Shown one piece after another: positions 55,108 through 64,000 of a stretch of DNA of 64,000 nt. How positions within the stretch are numbered: the stretch's first letter is position 1; every line of letters starts with the position of its first letter. The stretch spans positions 1 to 64,000 of the IMG/VR virus record IMGVR_UViG_3300050025_000126. One strand, 5' to 3'. Origin of the DNA: a virus. The notes under the pieces are model-generated. The model was not told where the DNA came from and did not search any database. It worked only from the letters and a program-made list of their open reading frames with translations. The position numbers were made by a program, and so were the translations under genes.

Positions 55108-58100
55108 ATGAGTATTTCGTCGACACCAACGCCCCAGTCGTATCAGCAAATTTTAGGTGCTCAGCTTAACACTGTGCGTAGTAGACTTGGGTTAAGGAAA
55201 TTCAAACCAGGTGGCCAATTCCTCACGATTTTCGAGGCTTCTGCCCAAAGTGACGCCCGTATTTCCGCCGACGTTTTCAAAGGTTTACTATCACAGGACC
55301 TGGATGCGTCAGAAGGCATTGTTCTAGACCGTATTGGTAATAGCGAAGGTGTGCCACGACGCAGCAAGAAAGCTTCTCAGGGTCAGATTACAGTTACCGA
55401 CCCATCGTTTCAAAAAGTTTCGTCTACTGTATATCATGGTAAGCCAGCTCCTATCGTTGGCTCAGTGTCGGTATATGTAAGCAAAGGTAGTACGTTTGAT
55501 TTAGCCCCTCCCACAGGTCAAGTTTACCTAGGCCGAGGAACAGTTAATTACGAAGGGCCTCTAAGCTATTCAGCTAAAACAGATTCTGGATCTTGCTGGA
55601 CTCTGACCCTTTCGTCAACTACTAAATTCCACAACCAAGGCGAATCTGTAATCTTAGCTCAGGGCGGCAATAGGCCTATCCAAATTGGTCAAATCGTTTC
55701 AACTACCCAAGGCGCCTCGACTGCCCCCGTCACCTTTACAACTGCCCAAGCCGCCGCTGTAGCCGATGGTGAAGTACAAATAGACCTAGTCCCTATTACT
55801 TGTACGGTCGATGGCATTGCCGGTAACCTAGCTCCTAATAGCATCGTCTCGTTTGGCGACTCTCCTCCATTTACAAACGCAACAGTTACCAACCCCAAGG
55901 CTATTAGCTTCGGTAGAGATGTAGAACAAGACAACGATTACAGAGATAGAATTAGGCAGGCAAGAGCTGACAAGCAAAGAGGGACAGCTACCGCCATTAA
56001 AGGCGCCGTTATTGATATAACTACCTCCGATGAAACCTCTTCTGTTCTTTCAGCTAATGTAGTCAAACGCAAAGACAAGCCTACCGTTCTATATATTGAT
56101 GATGGTAATGGATATGAAGAAAAGTCTGATGGTGTAGGTTATGAAACCGTTGTAGACCAAGCTGCTGGTGGAGAGACAGATTTTCTATCTATTATGTCTC
56201 CTATTGCTCAGGCCTATGTAGAAGCAACTAACCAAGCTCCTTATACAATTCTAGACGGAACAACTCTTACAATTAGAGTTGGTGGAGTAAGTTCTACCCA
56301 CTACTTTGATTCAGCTACTTTTACTTCACCTCTATCTGCGTCATCTTTTGATGTGGTGTCGTCTGTAAATGCTAATTCAAGCCTTCTATTCCAGGCTAGA
56401 CTTGCTCAAAACACAGCTTCAGTTGCTTTCTACGCAAAGTCAGAAACCAATGATGACCTACAGGTTATTCTGGCTCCAGACCCTACTATGGATGCGGCAG
56501 TTGTATTGGGATTAAGTACCGCTCCAGTCTACACTACTTCTCTGTATAGAAACGACGTTCTTCTTTCTAAGGATGGTCTTTTAGCTCAAGTCGTATCGAA
56601 TCCTTTCTCTACTTGGTCGCCTTTGTTTACTTCTGAAACCCTTATCGTAAACACTGACGCAACAGGTAATATCACCGTTACAATTAATGACACGGATTTT
56701 CAAAACCTTGGATACCCAGCCCTAAGCAACGCCGACCCTAAGACTTGGGCTGACGTATTGTCCCATAAAATCCCAGGCGTAACCGCTACAGACGAAATCG
56801 ACAAAGTAATCCTTACCTCTAACAAAGGCCGCTCTTCGTTAGCGTCTGTTTCTATTATAGGAGGTACTCTTGTAACCAAGGGCGTATTTGCTCCTTCTTC
56901 TAGTTTTGGTGTTTCTAACGACTATAGCGTAGACCGTTCAGTCGGAGCGATTGCTATAAACACATCTTTGATTCAGGACGACCTTTTAAGCCTTGGTACT
57001 CAATGGTCAGAAGCCTTTATTGAAACCGACTTCGGCTATAACTTTATCGACCTTACCTCTGACGCTTCTTATTATCTAATTGTTGACGATAATACCTCCG
57101 AGATAATCCCAACCAGTATGTTTAGAGCCGGTCTCTTTACGGCACAGCGTTTTGAAAGTTCTCCCCTCTTTACCTCTTTTGATATTTGTGATGGAACTGC
57201 TCCTGGCCCTATTCTTCCAGATATTACAGTTCCTGGCGCAGCTGATGGTGATTGGGTTTTGTTGACTGACCCTGCTTTTGATCCTACTTGGAAAGGTGTT
57301 TACAGGAACAGCGCAGACAACCTAATTAGAATTATCAAAGACGCAGATACAGCTACTAGAATTGGTCATACTTCTACAGCTCTGGATGGCACTGCTTCTC
57401 TGTTTGTGTTAATTTGCGGCGGGTTAACTACTATTCAAAGCGGCGTTGGTTTGCCTGGGGCCATTAAGGGACGTGGCGTCACGGGGAATTGTCGTCTATA
57501 TGATGCTAATTTAGGTGCGTGGATTCAACTACCCGATTTGATTACTCCTAGAGCTTACCACACCGCAACTCTTTTGCCAAGTGGTAAGGTGTGGATTACT
57601 GGCGGATTTGACGCATCTGGCAATCCGTTGGCGTCAACCGAAACTTTCGACCCAACCACAAGAACCTTTACTGCTGGGCCTCCTCTTCCTATTAGCTCTG
57701 TAGACCTTACTCCTCAACCCAGAGTCCACCATACGGCGACCTTGTTGACAAATGGTCAGGTGGTTGTTGTAGGTGGATGTAAGACAACCGCTTTGGGTGA
57801 CTCAGCCCTAAACACAAGCGTTCAATACGAACCAATCACAGGAACCTATCTCCACGACGGCACCCTCCATGTCGCTAGATATGGGCACCAGGCTCTATTA
57901 GACGTCACCCAAGACCTTGTTATTGTTTTTGGGGGTGTCTCTACCATTGCAGCCCCTGCCACGCCTATAACGAGCGTAGAGAGCTATACAGACACTGTCT
58001 CCACTTGGTTTAATAGAGTCCCCATGACCAGTGGCAGGGCGTTCTTTGGTGCTGAAAAGATTCTTGGGGGAGCTAATAGTAAAATCGTTGTAGCCGGTGG

Positions 58101-61100
58101 CTCGCTGCATCTATTTTCAGACAACTCTGTAACCACTACGGCAGCTACAGGTACGTATCAAACCTATACTCCTGCTACCGACAGCTGGACTACAGAAAGC
58201 AATATCAACACAAACGTTCCTACTATAACTATAAATTTTGCTCAAAGCGACCTGGTAAGAACTTATACAACAAATACCGTTATCTTAGGCGGACTTGCTA
58301 GCCAGCTTCTAAAATACAACAATTCAACGGACGCTTGGGACGCTTTAAGTGCCGACCCAGGTATCAGCCTTTATATTGTCAGTAGGGAAGGGTTTACAGC
58401 ATCAGCCCCTATAAGTGGTGGTCCTAAGGGCGATAACTGTGCCTGGTTTGGTGGAGCTATTCCAAACTCGACTTCAGAACAGAGCTTCCAAGGCATCGCT
58501 AACGTAGACTTTTTGGATACGGTGGTAAACCTAAGAAACCATCCATATCCTGTGTTTGCTTCTCTAGCTCTAACAAATGGTCGAGTTACCGTTGTAAGAA
58601 GCGAAACTCCTCCAGATGTAATTACTGTGCCTGCTAATGGTGGAACTTTCTATACAGCAGATTCCTTTGCTCCAGCCATTAACTTAATCGCTCAAAACGA
58701 AGTAGCAAAAGTAAAAGACACTACCAAGGTAAGGCTGTCAACTCTATCTACCGACGGGTCTATTTCTATTGTTGACCAAGACACGACCCTACCTGTATTC
58801 GCACCTAAGAAGACAGTTGTAAGTCAAAGGTCCCAGCACGCTATCGTTGTTTCTGGTAGCGATATCTCTGTTCCTTCTGGATTCCAACTACGCACTGTTT
58901 CATCTAAGACGGCCAACTCAACCGGGTTACCTCAATCCGTCATTCTTCCAGACTATGGCCCTGAATTAGACTTAGGACACATCCCAGAACCGCTAAATAT
59001 TAACGGTAAGGTTGTAGGACTAAAAAATATTCCGTTTGGTGGTCCGCCAGTAATTTCCAGATCAACCGATTTTGGCTTTGGCGACGCTAAAGGTGTTACT
59101 TCGCTTATTGGTAGTTTTAGCAGCCCAGGAGTTTTTGAAGAGACCTCAACCTCTACAGTTTCTTCTTTGGGTTCTTACCTTGGTCTTCGGTCTGCTTTGC
59201 CTGTGACCGTTGGTAACCCCGTTTATGTAGCAGAGCCTTTCAAGTTCTCAGTGTCTGACTTTCTGGACATAACCGTTGATGGAGACAGCTCTACAAAGCG
59301 ATTCTCTGTTCCTATGGCTAGAAAGATGACTACTGTTGGTAGCTATCAATCTCCCCTAACGCTTAAAGACGCCGACAATTCTAATTCTACGATTGCCACT
59401 GCCTTTGGGACTGACTATAGCTTTGACGACTTTGCTATTCTTTCAAGGGCTAGGGTAATTTCAGACCCAGCTGATGTTAGCAAGCGGGCCTTGTGGCGAT
59501 ATTACCGATACGGTGAAGAGGGCAACTATGCCTCTGTAAGGTACGTTTGGCCAACAGGACCCAACCAACCTATATCCGTGTCTGCTAGTTCTGTTCAAAA
59601 GCCCTCGGACTTTTCTTATTATAAAGGCCTCCCCAAGGCAACTACCGATATCAATATTGGAAGCGGAGCATTGCGCAAAAACCGTAATATTTCTCTTAAT
59701 ACCAGAATTGGTGTAGGTAAAGGTAGCGTAATCCTTACAAGCAACAACATTTGGACAGTTACATTACAAGTAGGCTTCACAGTTGTTAATGCTAGTCGAC
59801 TTGTTCTCAATGGAGACACAACCCTTAATATTACCACTCTGTTTGGTCCAGGTCTACCCGGCCCAGGTCTAAATCCTGGCGATGTTTTATGGTTTGAGGG
59901 AAGTTCTCCGGCTTCTTCTACTTTGCAAACCGGGCAGTTTGTAATTAAAACCATCGCTCCAGCAGGGCCTCCGGGGGCATGGACAATCACTATCAACTCC
60001 ATGATGTTGAATGATGGTACGATTTGGCCTCTTACAGCCAATCCCGGTACGATTAGCACAGACCCAAATCAAAAAGCTAAGTTTGACGATGAAGTTCTTG
60101 TAGGAGATTTGATCTCCTTTAATGATCCTACTGGCAATCTGACAAGTGAAGTTATGGCTATTTCGGTTATTGACCCAAATCGTCAATACATTGAATGTAA
60201 CGCCGTAAACTTCAACCCAACTCCTGTAAGCACATTAGCTTACGGAACGATGCCCAAGCTAACCGACCTACAAATCTTTGCTCCAGCTTCAAATACAATT
60301 ACTTCTGTCGTAGCTGCCGTTAACGCCAATCCTAATAGCCCCATCCAAGGAACTGTGACGGGTACGGGCGCAGGCATTATCAATACCGCTAGTTGGGTTT
60401 CTGGTTCCAACGCAGATTTTAGGTACAATCTAAGCGACGGTATCAATTACGTAGCAAACACCAACAAGCCCGCTAACCCAACCATCCAAACCACGTTCTA
60501 CCTTAAGTTGCCGGTAACAGGTTCCTTAACAACAAACAACGATTTCGCAAATGAAACGTTTTACGTCATTCCTCAATTAGCTTCATCGGTTGTTAAGTGG
60601 CTAAACACTCCACCCGTAACGGGTTTGTGGTCAGTTGCGTCAATAACTACTTGCGCGGATGGTAGCAAGGTCCAAATTAAATCCAACACTGCCGGAAGCG
60701 CCGGGTCAATTCTTGTTGAAGGCGGCACTGCAAATCTAAAAACTGCCGCAGTAATCGGTCAGGCCACAGAAAGTCAATTTAACAGCAACCTAACCAGCGG
60801 CTTAGTCATTACCACCACAGCCGCTGAAGCTGAAGGGTTTTGCGGCAACTCTTGGGTAGAGCTTAATAATACCGAAAGACTTCCCAAGCTAGTCGATACT
60901 TCTCCTAATTGGTCTGGAAATACAATTACGTCGATTTCTCCTGGTGGTCTAATCACATTTTCAGCTCCTCCCTATTACCTTTCTGATCTTGGAAGTGGCT
61001 CGCCGGTATTCTTCACTGTAGAAAAAGTAGGCAAATACGTAACTATAAACCTCCTTAAGTCATTCTGCGATATTTCTCTATTTCACGCCCCTACAGACTG

Positions 61101-62049
61101 GATATGGTTACAGGATTCAATTATATCGGGTATCTTCAAAATCCTTAGAGTTTCTCAGACCGAATCGGCCTATACATATTGGATTGATTATCCAGAAGCA
61201 ATTGAATCCACAGCTGGTCATAGCCTAGTCCATACGATTTCTGGATATAGCCCTATCCCAGGCGATACACTATCTATTAATAGCAACGTTTTTGGTGAAG
61301 CAAATCGTGGTAGTTGGATTGTTACTAACGTAGGCAATGGGTACACGGACAATACTCTAAAGGTGTCTGTGGTTGACAAACCTCTTGTTGCCTTTTCGGG
61401 TAGTGTATCTACAAAAGTAAAAGATGTCTCTGTTGTAGAAAAACTTCCTTTGACAGCAATCAAGAAATTGTTGTCCGTATCGCCAAATTCTGCGAACACA
61501 GAAAACGCAGACCTTCTCTTGGACGATGCGTCAAACATTGAAAGCTGGAGCCAATCTGCTGGCACCGTGTTGACATCTCTAAGCAAGCTGTCCTTCCCAA
61601 ATACAATTCAAGTGGGCAATGATGCCTATCGTTTCAATACCGGTCTAATCGCAGAGTCAAAGCGCGTCATTTACGGAGACAGCGCAGACGTTGATAACTA
61701 CCCAGGTTACGTATCAGATGGAGCAAGAGTCCTAATTCAAGGTCCAACTATCAAGCAAATAAAGCTAATTCTTCAGGTAAGACTCCAAAGCAACGATATT
61801 ACATCTGCTGATATCGTAGGGTCTATAAAGTCTGCTGTAGCTGGAGTCGTAAATTCTTCCCCTGTTGGATTCCCGATTGCTATTTCAGACATCGTCTCAG
61901 CTGCACAAGCCATTAGCGGCGTTATTGCCGTTAGCGTGGTTTCTCCCGCTTACAGCTCTGTGCAAGACCAGATTCCAGTAAGAGGTCAAGAAAAGGCTAT
62001 GGTTGTTGACCTTGATAATGATATCAAAATCCTAATCGTAGGTAACTAA
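55108..62049 (+). CDS. Giant baseplate J-like (gp6-type) protein with Kelch insert
   Basis: 2313 residues. The first 330 residues are J-like (FEASAQSDARISADVFKGLL, then a DNDYRDRIRQARADKQRGT loop and VVKRKDKPTVLYIDDG strand), the baseplate-wedge core. Residues about 750-1130 form Kelch-type blades (LPSGKVWITGGFD, LTNGQVVVVGGCK, LDVTQDLVIVFGGVS, KIVVAGGS). The rest is beta-rich, and the last 120 residues return to a J-like ending (LILQVRLQSNDITSADIVGS). It is far larger than gpJ (302) or gp6 (660). The next gene overlaps by one base. Confidence 0.65.
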   Translation: MSISSTPTPQSYQQILGAQLNTVRSRLGLRKFKPGGQFLTIFEASAQSDARISADVFKGLLSQDLDASEGIVLDRIGNSEGVPRRSKKASQGQITVTDPSFQKVSSTVYHGKPAPIVGSVSVYVSKGSTFDLAPPTGQVYLGRGTVNYEGPLSYSAKTDSGSCWTLTLSSTTKFHNQGESVILAQGGNRPIQIGQIVSTTQGASTAPVTFTTAQAAAVADGEVQIDLVPITCTVDGIAGNLAPNSIVSFGDSPPFTNATVTNPKAISFGRDVEQDNDYRDRIRQARADKQRGTATAIKGAVIDITTSDETSSVLSANVVKRKDKPTVLYIDDGNGYEEKSDGVGYETVVDQAAGGETDFLSIMSPIAQAYVEATNQAPYTILDGTTLTIRVGGVSSTHYFDSATFTSPLSASSFDVVSSVNANSSLLFQARLAQNTASVAFYAKSETNDDLQVILAPDPTMDAAVVLGLSTAPVYTTSLYRNDVLLSKDGLLAQVVSNPFSTWSPLFTSETLIVNTDATGNITVTINDTDFQNLGYPALSNADPKTWADVLSHKIPGVTATDEIDKVILTSNKGRSSLASVSIIGGTLVTKGVFAPSSSFGVSNDYSVDRSVGAIAINTSLIQDDLLSLGTQWSEAFIETDFGYNFIDLTSDASYYLIVDDNTSEIIPTSMFRAGLFTAQRFESSPLFTSFDICDGTAPGPILPDITVPGAADGDWVLLTDPAFDPTWKGVYRNSADNLIRIIKDADTATRIGHTSTALDGTASLFVLICGGLTTIQSGVGLPGAIKGRGVTGNCRLYDANLGAWIQLPDLITPRAYHTATLLPSGKVWITGGFDASGNPLASTETFDPTTRTFTAGPPLPISSVDLTPQPRVHHTATLLTNGQVVVVGGCKTTALGDSALNTSVQYEPITGTYLHDGTLHVARYGHQALLDVTQDLVIVFGGVSTIAAPATPITSVESYTDTVSTWFNRVPMTSGRAFFGAEKILGGANSKIVVAGGSLHLFSDNSVTTTAATGTYQTYTPATDSWTTESNINTNVPTITINFAQSDLVRTYTTNTVILGGLASQLLKYNNSTDAWDALSADPGISLYIVSREGFTASAPISGGPKGDNCAWFGGAIPNSTSEQSFQGIANVDFLDTVVNLRNHPYPVFASLALTNGRVTVVRSETPPDVITVPANGGTFYTADSFAPAINLIAQNEVAKVKDTTKVRLSTLSTDGSISIVDQDTTLPVFAPKKTVVSQRSQHAIVVSGSDISVPSGFQLRTVSSKTANSTGLPQSVILPDYGPELDLGHIPEPLNINGKVVGLKNIPFGGPPVISRSTDFGFGDAKGVTSLIGSFSSPGVFEETSTSTVSSLGSYLGLRSALPVTVGNPVYVAEPFKFSVSDFLDITVDGDSSTKRFSVPMARKMTTVGSYQSPLTLKDADNSNSTIATAFGTDYSFDDFAILSRARVISDPADVSKRALWRYYRYGEEGNYASVRYVWPTGPNQPISVSASSVQKPSDFSYYKGLPKATTDINIGSGALRKNRNISLNTRIGVGKGSVILTSNNIWTVTLQVGFTVVNASRLVLNGDTTLNITTLFGPGLPGPGLNPGDVLWFEGSSPASSTLQTGQFVIKTIAPAGPPGAWTITINSMMLNDGTIWPLTANPGTISTDPNQKAKFDDEVLVGDLISFNDPTGNLTSEVMAISVIDPNRQYIECNAVNFNPTPVSTLAYGTMPKLTDLQIFAPASNTITSVVAAVNANPNSPIQGTVTGTGAGIINTASWVSGSNADFRYNLSDGINYVANTNKPANPTIQTTFYLKLPVTGSLTTNNDFANETFYVIPQLASSVVKWLNTPPVTGLWSVASITTCADGSKVQIKSNTAGSAGSILVEGGTANLKTAAVIGQATESQFNSNLTSGLVITTTAAEAEGFCGNSWVELNNTERLPKLVDTSPNWSGNTITSISPGGLITFSAPPYYLSDLGSGSPVFFTVEKVGKYVTINLLKSFCDISLFHAPTDWIWLQDSIISGIFKILRVSQTESAYTYWIDYPEAIESTAGHSLVHTISGYSPIPGDTLSINSNVFGEANRGSWIVTNVGNGYTDNTLKVSVVDKPLVAFSGSVSTKVKDVSVVEKLPLTAIKKLLSVSPNSANTENADLLLDDASNIESWSQSAGTVLTSLSKLSFPNTIQVGNDAYRFNTGLIAESKRVIYGDSADVDNYPGYVSDGARVLIQGPTIKQIKLILQVRLQSNDITSADIVGSIKSAVAGVVNSSPVGFPIAISDIVSAAQAISGVIAVSVVSPAYSSVQDQIPVRGQEKAMVVDLDNDIKILIVGN
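57360..58510 (+). other. Kelch-repeat (beta-propeller) region inside the baseplate gene
   Basis: Repeated units of about 50-60 residues with a [VI]-x-[VI]-x-GG core preceded by HTATLL-type strands and followed by E-x-[FY]-[DE]P-x-T. At least five GG cores are visible, enough for most of a six- or seven-bladed propeller. Such propellers bind glycans or proteins. Confidence 0.65.
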
Positions 62050-63329
62050 TGTTAGCTATACAAGATGTAGCAAATAGTAATGGTCCAGCCACCATTGGGA
62101 CAGATTTCTTACTTAGCTCTATTGAACTGGTAGACGATCAAACTCTTTTGGTTTGGTTTACGAGAAATACCACTGGGGCAACCACTACCAGCAACTATAC
62201 TGTGACTGGACCCTCTGCCAGATCTGTAATCTTAGCCCAACAAAATGACCTAAACGGAGCTAGGATATATCTAGATCTACCGCTAACGGTAGGCCAATGG
62301 ACTCTATCCGTAACCTCTATCACATCAAACGACCCAGACGCTTTAACCCTTCCATCAGACACTAAAGTAATTTTCGATTTGGTAGATAAGTCTACTCAAG
62401 ATACTGTAGGCACCAATCTAGTCGAAGCTCCTGTATCAAAATTCATCCCCAAGGAGTTTAGGAACAAGAAGGTAGTAGGAGCTATCATCGCTGGCTTAGA
62501 AACCGGTGACGCTATTGTTAGAGATCAGACCCGCCTAGCTTTTGACCAAAGCTTCTTGTCTACGGCTAGCGGCAAATATCTAAACACCAAGGCAAGTGAT
62601 AGAGGCGTTCCTAAGCCGACGAAACTAGGATTGTCTGACACACAATTCAGAAAACTAGCAATAGATATAACAAACAGTAAATTGACCAATGCCGCTCTTT
62701 TGTCAGTTTTGGAAACTATGTATGGCGAAGATTCAGTAAGAGCCTATGTAGAGACAGAGATGTCGGGACCTTTCCAATTATTCGACCAAGGATATCTGGA
62801 TTTTTTTGTAGACGGCAAACATTCCTTTAGATTTGTAGCAAATATTTCAGGTTACACAACACCGACAGCCGTAACATCTGTTGAGTTGTGTAATTCTTTG
62901 AACTTTGCTTTTGATAAAAACAGCTTTCCAGCGCATGCAATTATAAAAAGAGAAAAGGTTAGGGTTTACAGTAATACGACAGGCATCCAGTCTAAAATAT
63001 CAATAAAAGGTGGAACACTACAGCCTTACGTCGGATTTGATTTAGATGTTTTTGAAGGAACGGGTTCCTTAAACCAACTTTCCAGTGCTTCCTGGACCCT
63101 TACCAACCCAAGACCAGGGATAGTAAGATTTACGTTGGTAAACCCAGAGCCTGCTCTCCCAGGAGTTCTAGCTTTCGTTACAGAAAAAGACTATGTTACT
63201 GTAATTGGTAGTGAATTCCCACTACCATTAAGGGGTAGCTACAATCTTGTTGCCGTAAACTGGACACAAACCTCTCCAACCGTTTGTGTTCAGTGGTTTG
63301 AGATTGAATCTTCCTATGTGGTAGTCTAA
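62049..63329 (+). CDS. Baseplate wedge or fibre-connector protein (426 aa)
   Basis: Starts at the ATG overlapping the J-like stop (TAATGT). The N-terminal 110 residues are an Ig-like beta domain (LLSSIELVDDQTLLVWFTRN). A helical middle follows (QFRKLAIDITNSKLTNAALL), then a long beta-rich end. Position directly after a J-like gene fits the tail-protein-I/gp7-8 slot that links baseplate and fibres. It overlaps the next gene by one base. Confidence 0.45.
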   Translation: MLAIQDVANSNGPATIGTDFLLSSIELVDDQTLLVWFTRNTTGATTTSNYTVTGPSARSVILAQQNDLNGARIYLDLPLTVGQWTLSVTSITSNDPDALTLPSDTKVIFDLVDKSTQDTVGTNLVEAPVSKFIPKEFRNKKVVGAIIAGLETGDAIVRDQTRLAFDQSFLSTASGKYLNTKASDRGVPKPTKLGLSDTQFRKLAIDITNSKLTNAALLSVLETMYGEDSVRAYVETEMSGPFQLFDQGYLDFFVDGKHSFRFVANISGYTTPTAVTSVELCNSLNFAFDKNSFPAHAIIKREKVRVYSNTTGIQSKISIKGGTLQPYVGFDLDVFEGTGSLNQLSSASWTLTNPRPGIVRFTLVNPEPALPGVLAFVTEKDYVTVIGSEFPLPLRGSYNLVAVNWTQTSPTVCVQWFEIESSYVVV

Positions 63330-64000
63330 TGAGCATCAACCAAACCTATTTAAAAGATCTGTGGTTCTGGAACCCTAAGACCAAAAGAATCTTCGATAAC
63401 GATTTGTGGGCCTCTGTAACTCAAATAGACGGCGTAGCCAAGGTTTCTATTCCCGCGACCTCTCAAGCCGTAAACAGAACAAACGGATTTGCAGCATATT
63501 TAAGGTATCCTTTCTATGTAGAGCCAACTATTGCAATTAGCCCCGCGCCAAGTCAGGTAACCAGATCTTCTCAGGCTTATTCTGACGCAGAAGGTAATGT
63601 TCAACCCAGAATCTCTGCTATTTATTCAGCATCTGCGTTAATTGTAACTTCTGATGGCAACCCCTCCCCGGCCCCTGGCTTAGATGTAGGTAGCGTTCTA
63701 TTAGTCGAGGGATCTGTTAATAACGGCCCTAGGGGTTCTACTGCCGCTACTGTCTATCCAGTCGCCCCAGCGGCCTATAAACCTCACGTAGGCGCTTTGG
63801 GACAGGCGGTAGTAGGCCGTTCTACGACTTCTAATACTCAAAACATGTGGTTTGTTGGTGGGAACGCTAGCTTTGGCTCAGCGTCTTTATATTCTCCTAA
63901 AACAGGCGTTGATTTTGTCCAAGTTACCTTGAATGACGATAGCTCCTTGACGGTTACAGATAGCCTAGTTGGTACCGTAAATAACCTATTCCCGTCTTGT
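63329..64000 (+). CDS. Tail-fibre-like protein, 3' partial, with Kelch-like strands
   Basis: Open to the window end (224 codons). Starts MSINQTYLKDLWFWNPKTKR. At about residue 170 is NMWFVGGNASFGSASLYSP, which looks like a Kelch blade as in the upstream baseplate gene. It is coupled to 62049-63329 by TAATGA. Probably a long fibre or baseplate-attached protein; the end is not visible. Confidence 0.5.
   Translation, partial: MSINQTYLKDLWFWNPKTKRIFDNDLWASVTQIDGVAKVSIPATSQAVNRTNGFAAYLRYPFYVEPTIAISPAPSQVTRSSQAYSDAEGNVQPRISAIYSASALIVTSDGNPSPAPGLDVGSVLLVEGSVNNGPRGSTAATVYPVAPAAYKPHVGALGQAVVGRSTTSNTQNMWFVGGNASFGSASLYSPKTGVDFVQVTLNDDSSLTVTDSLVGTVNNLFPSC

Noticed and set aside
1-64000. Prophage or plasmid origin, integrase, attachment sites, IS elements
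   Set aside because: No integrase, transposase, repeat-bounded element or plasmid gene was recognised anywhere in the window.

Overview
The window is part of the genome of a large tailed bacteriophage of the contractile-tail (myovirus) type. The evidence is a tail sheath gene (27895-30423) followed directly by a tail-tube gene (30444-30911), a tape-measure-like gene, a baseplate hub, a spike, a LysM/gp25-type baseplate protein and a 6.9 kb J-like baseplate gene. No replication genes and no capsid or terminase genes are seen, so this is only a slice of a much larger, probably jumbo, genome. A probable lipobox protein suggests a host with a lipoprotein-sorting pathway, most likely Gram-negative. 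GTG and TTG starts are common, and genes overlap by 1-4 bases throughout.

Layout: the + strand carries the late structural genes in several blocks: 1-1839, 2369-6969, 7538-12036, 13410-15971, 20717-22882, 24311-35249, 45199-46507, 47355-48579 and 55108-64000. Between these blocks sit at least ten islands of - strand genes, plus two + strand early cassettes (12090-12730 and 37112-40270). The - strand islands carry a repetitive family of small-domain proteins (called the YR family here), HNH endonucleases, a polynucleotide kinase and a calcineurin-like phosphatase, a RlaP-like and a second nucleotidyltransferase, a WGR-ATP-dependent DNA ligase, DUF2786- and DUF3310-like proteins, and a cluster of structured RNAs at about 53.7-54.15 kb. 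A locus at 40.3-42.4 kb combines a matrixin-like metalloprotease, an XhlA-like protein, a holin-like protein and a membrane HEXXH protein.

Regulation is unusually readable. Nineteen sigma70-like promoters (TTGACN, 16-17 bp, TANNNT-like) drive the island genes and the two + cassettes. Seventeen copies of a different motif, core CAATCTT and often GTCAACAACAATCTT, precede late + strand genes. At most island boundaries the late motif lies back to back with the -35 box of the divergent early promoter. In both promoter classes the -10-like element is often 6-8 bases from the start codon, which predicts many leaderless mRNAs.

The most notable gene is 20717-22882. It is a late-type gene whose first 120 residues look like a Cas10-palm or minimal-CRISPR-polymerase (mCpol) domain, followed by a ParB-like domain. 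Function statements come from motif recognition by eye; no database search was run.
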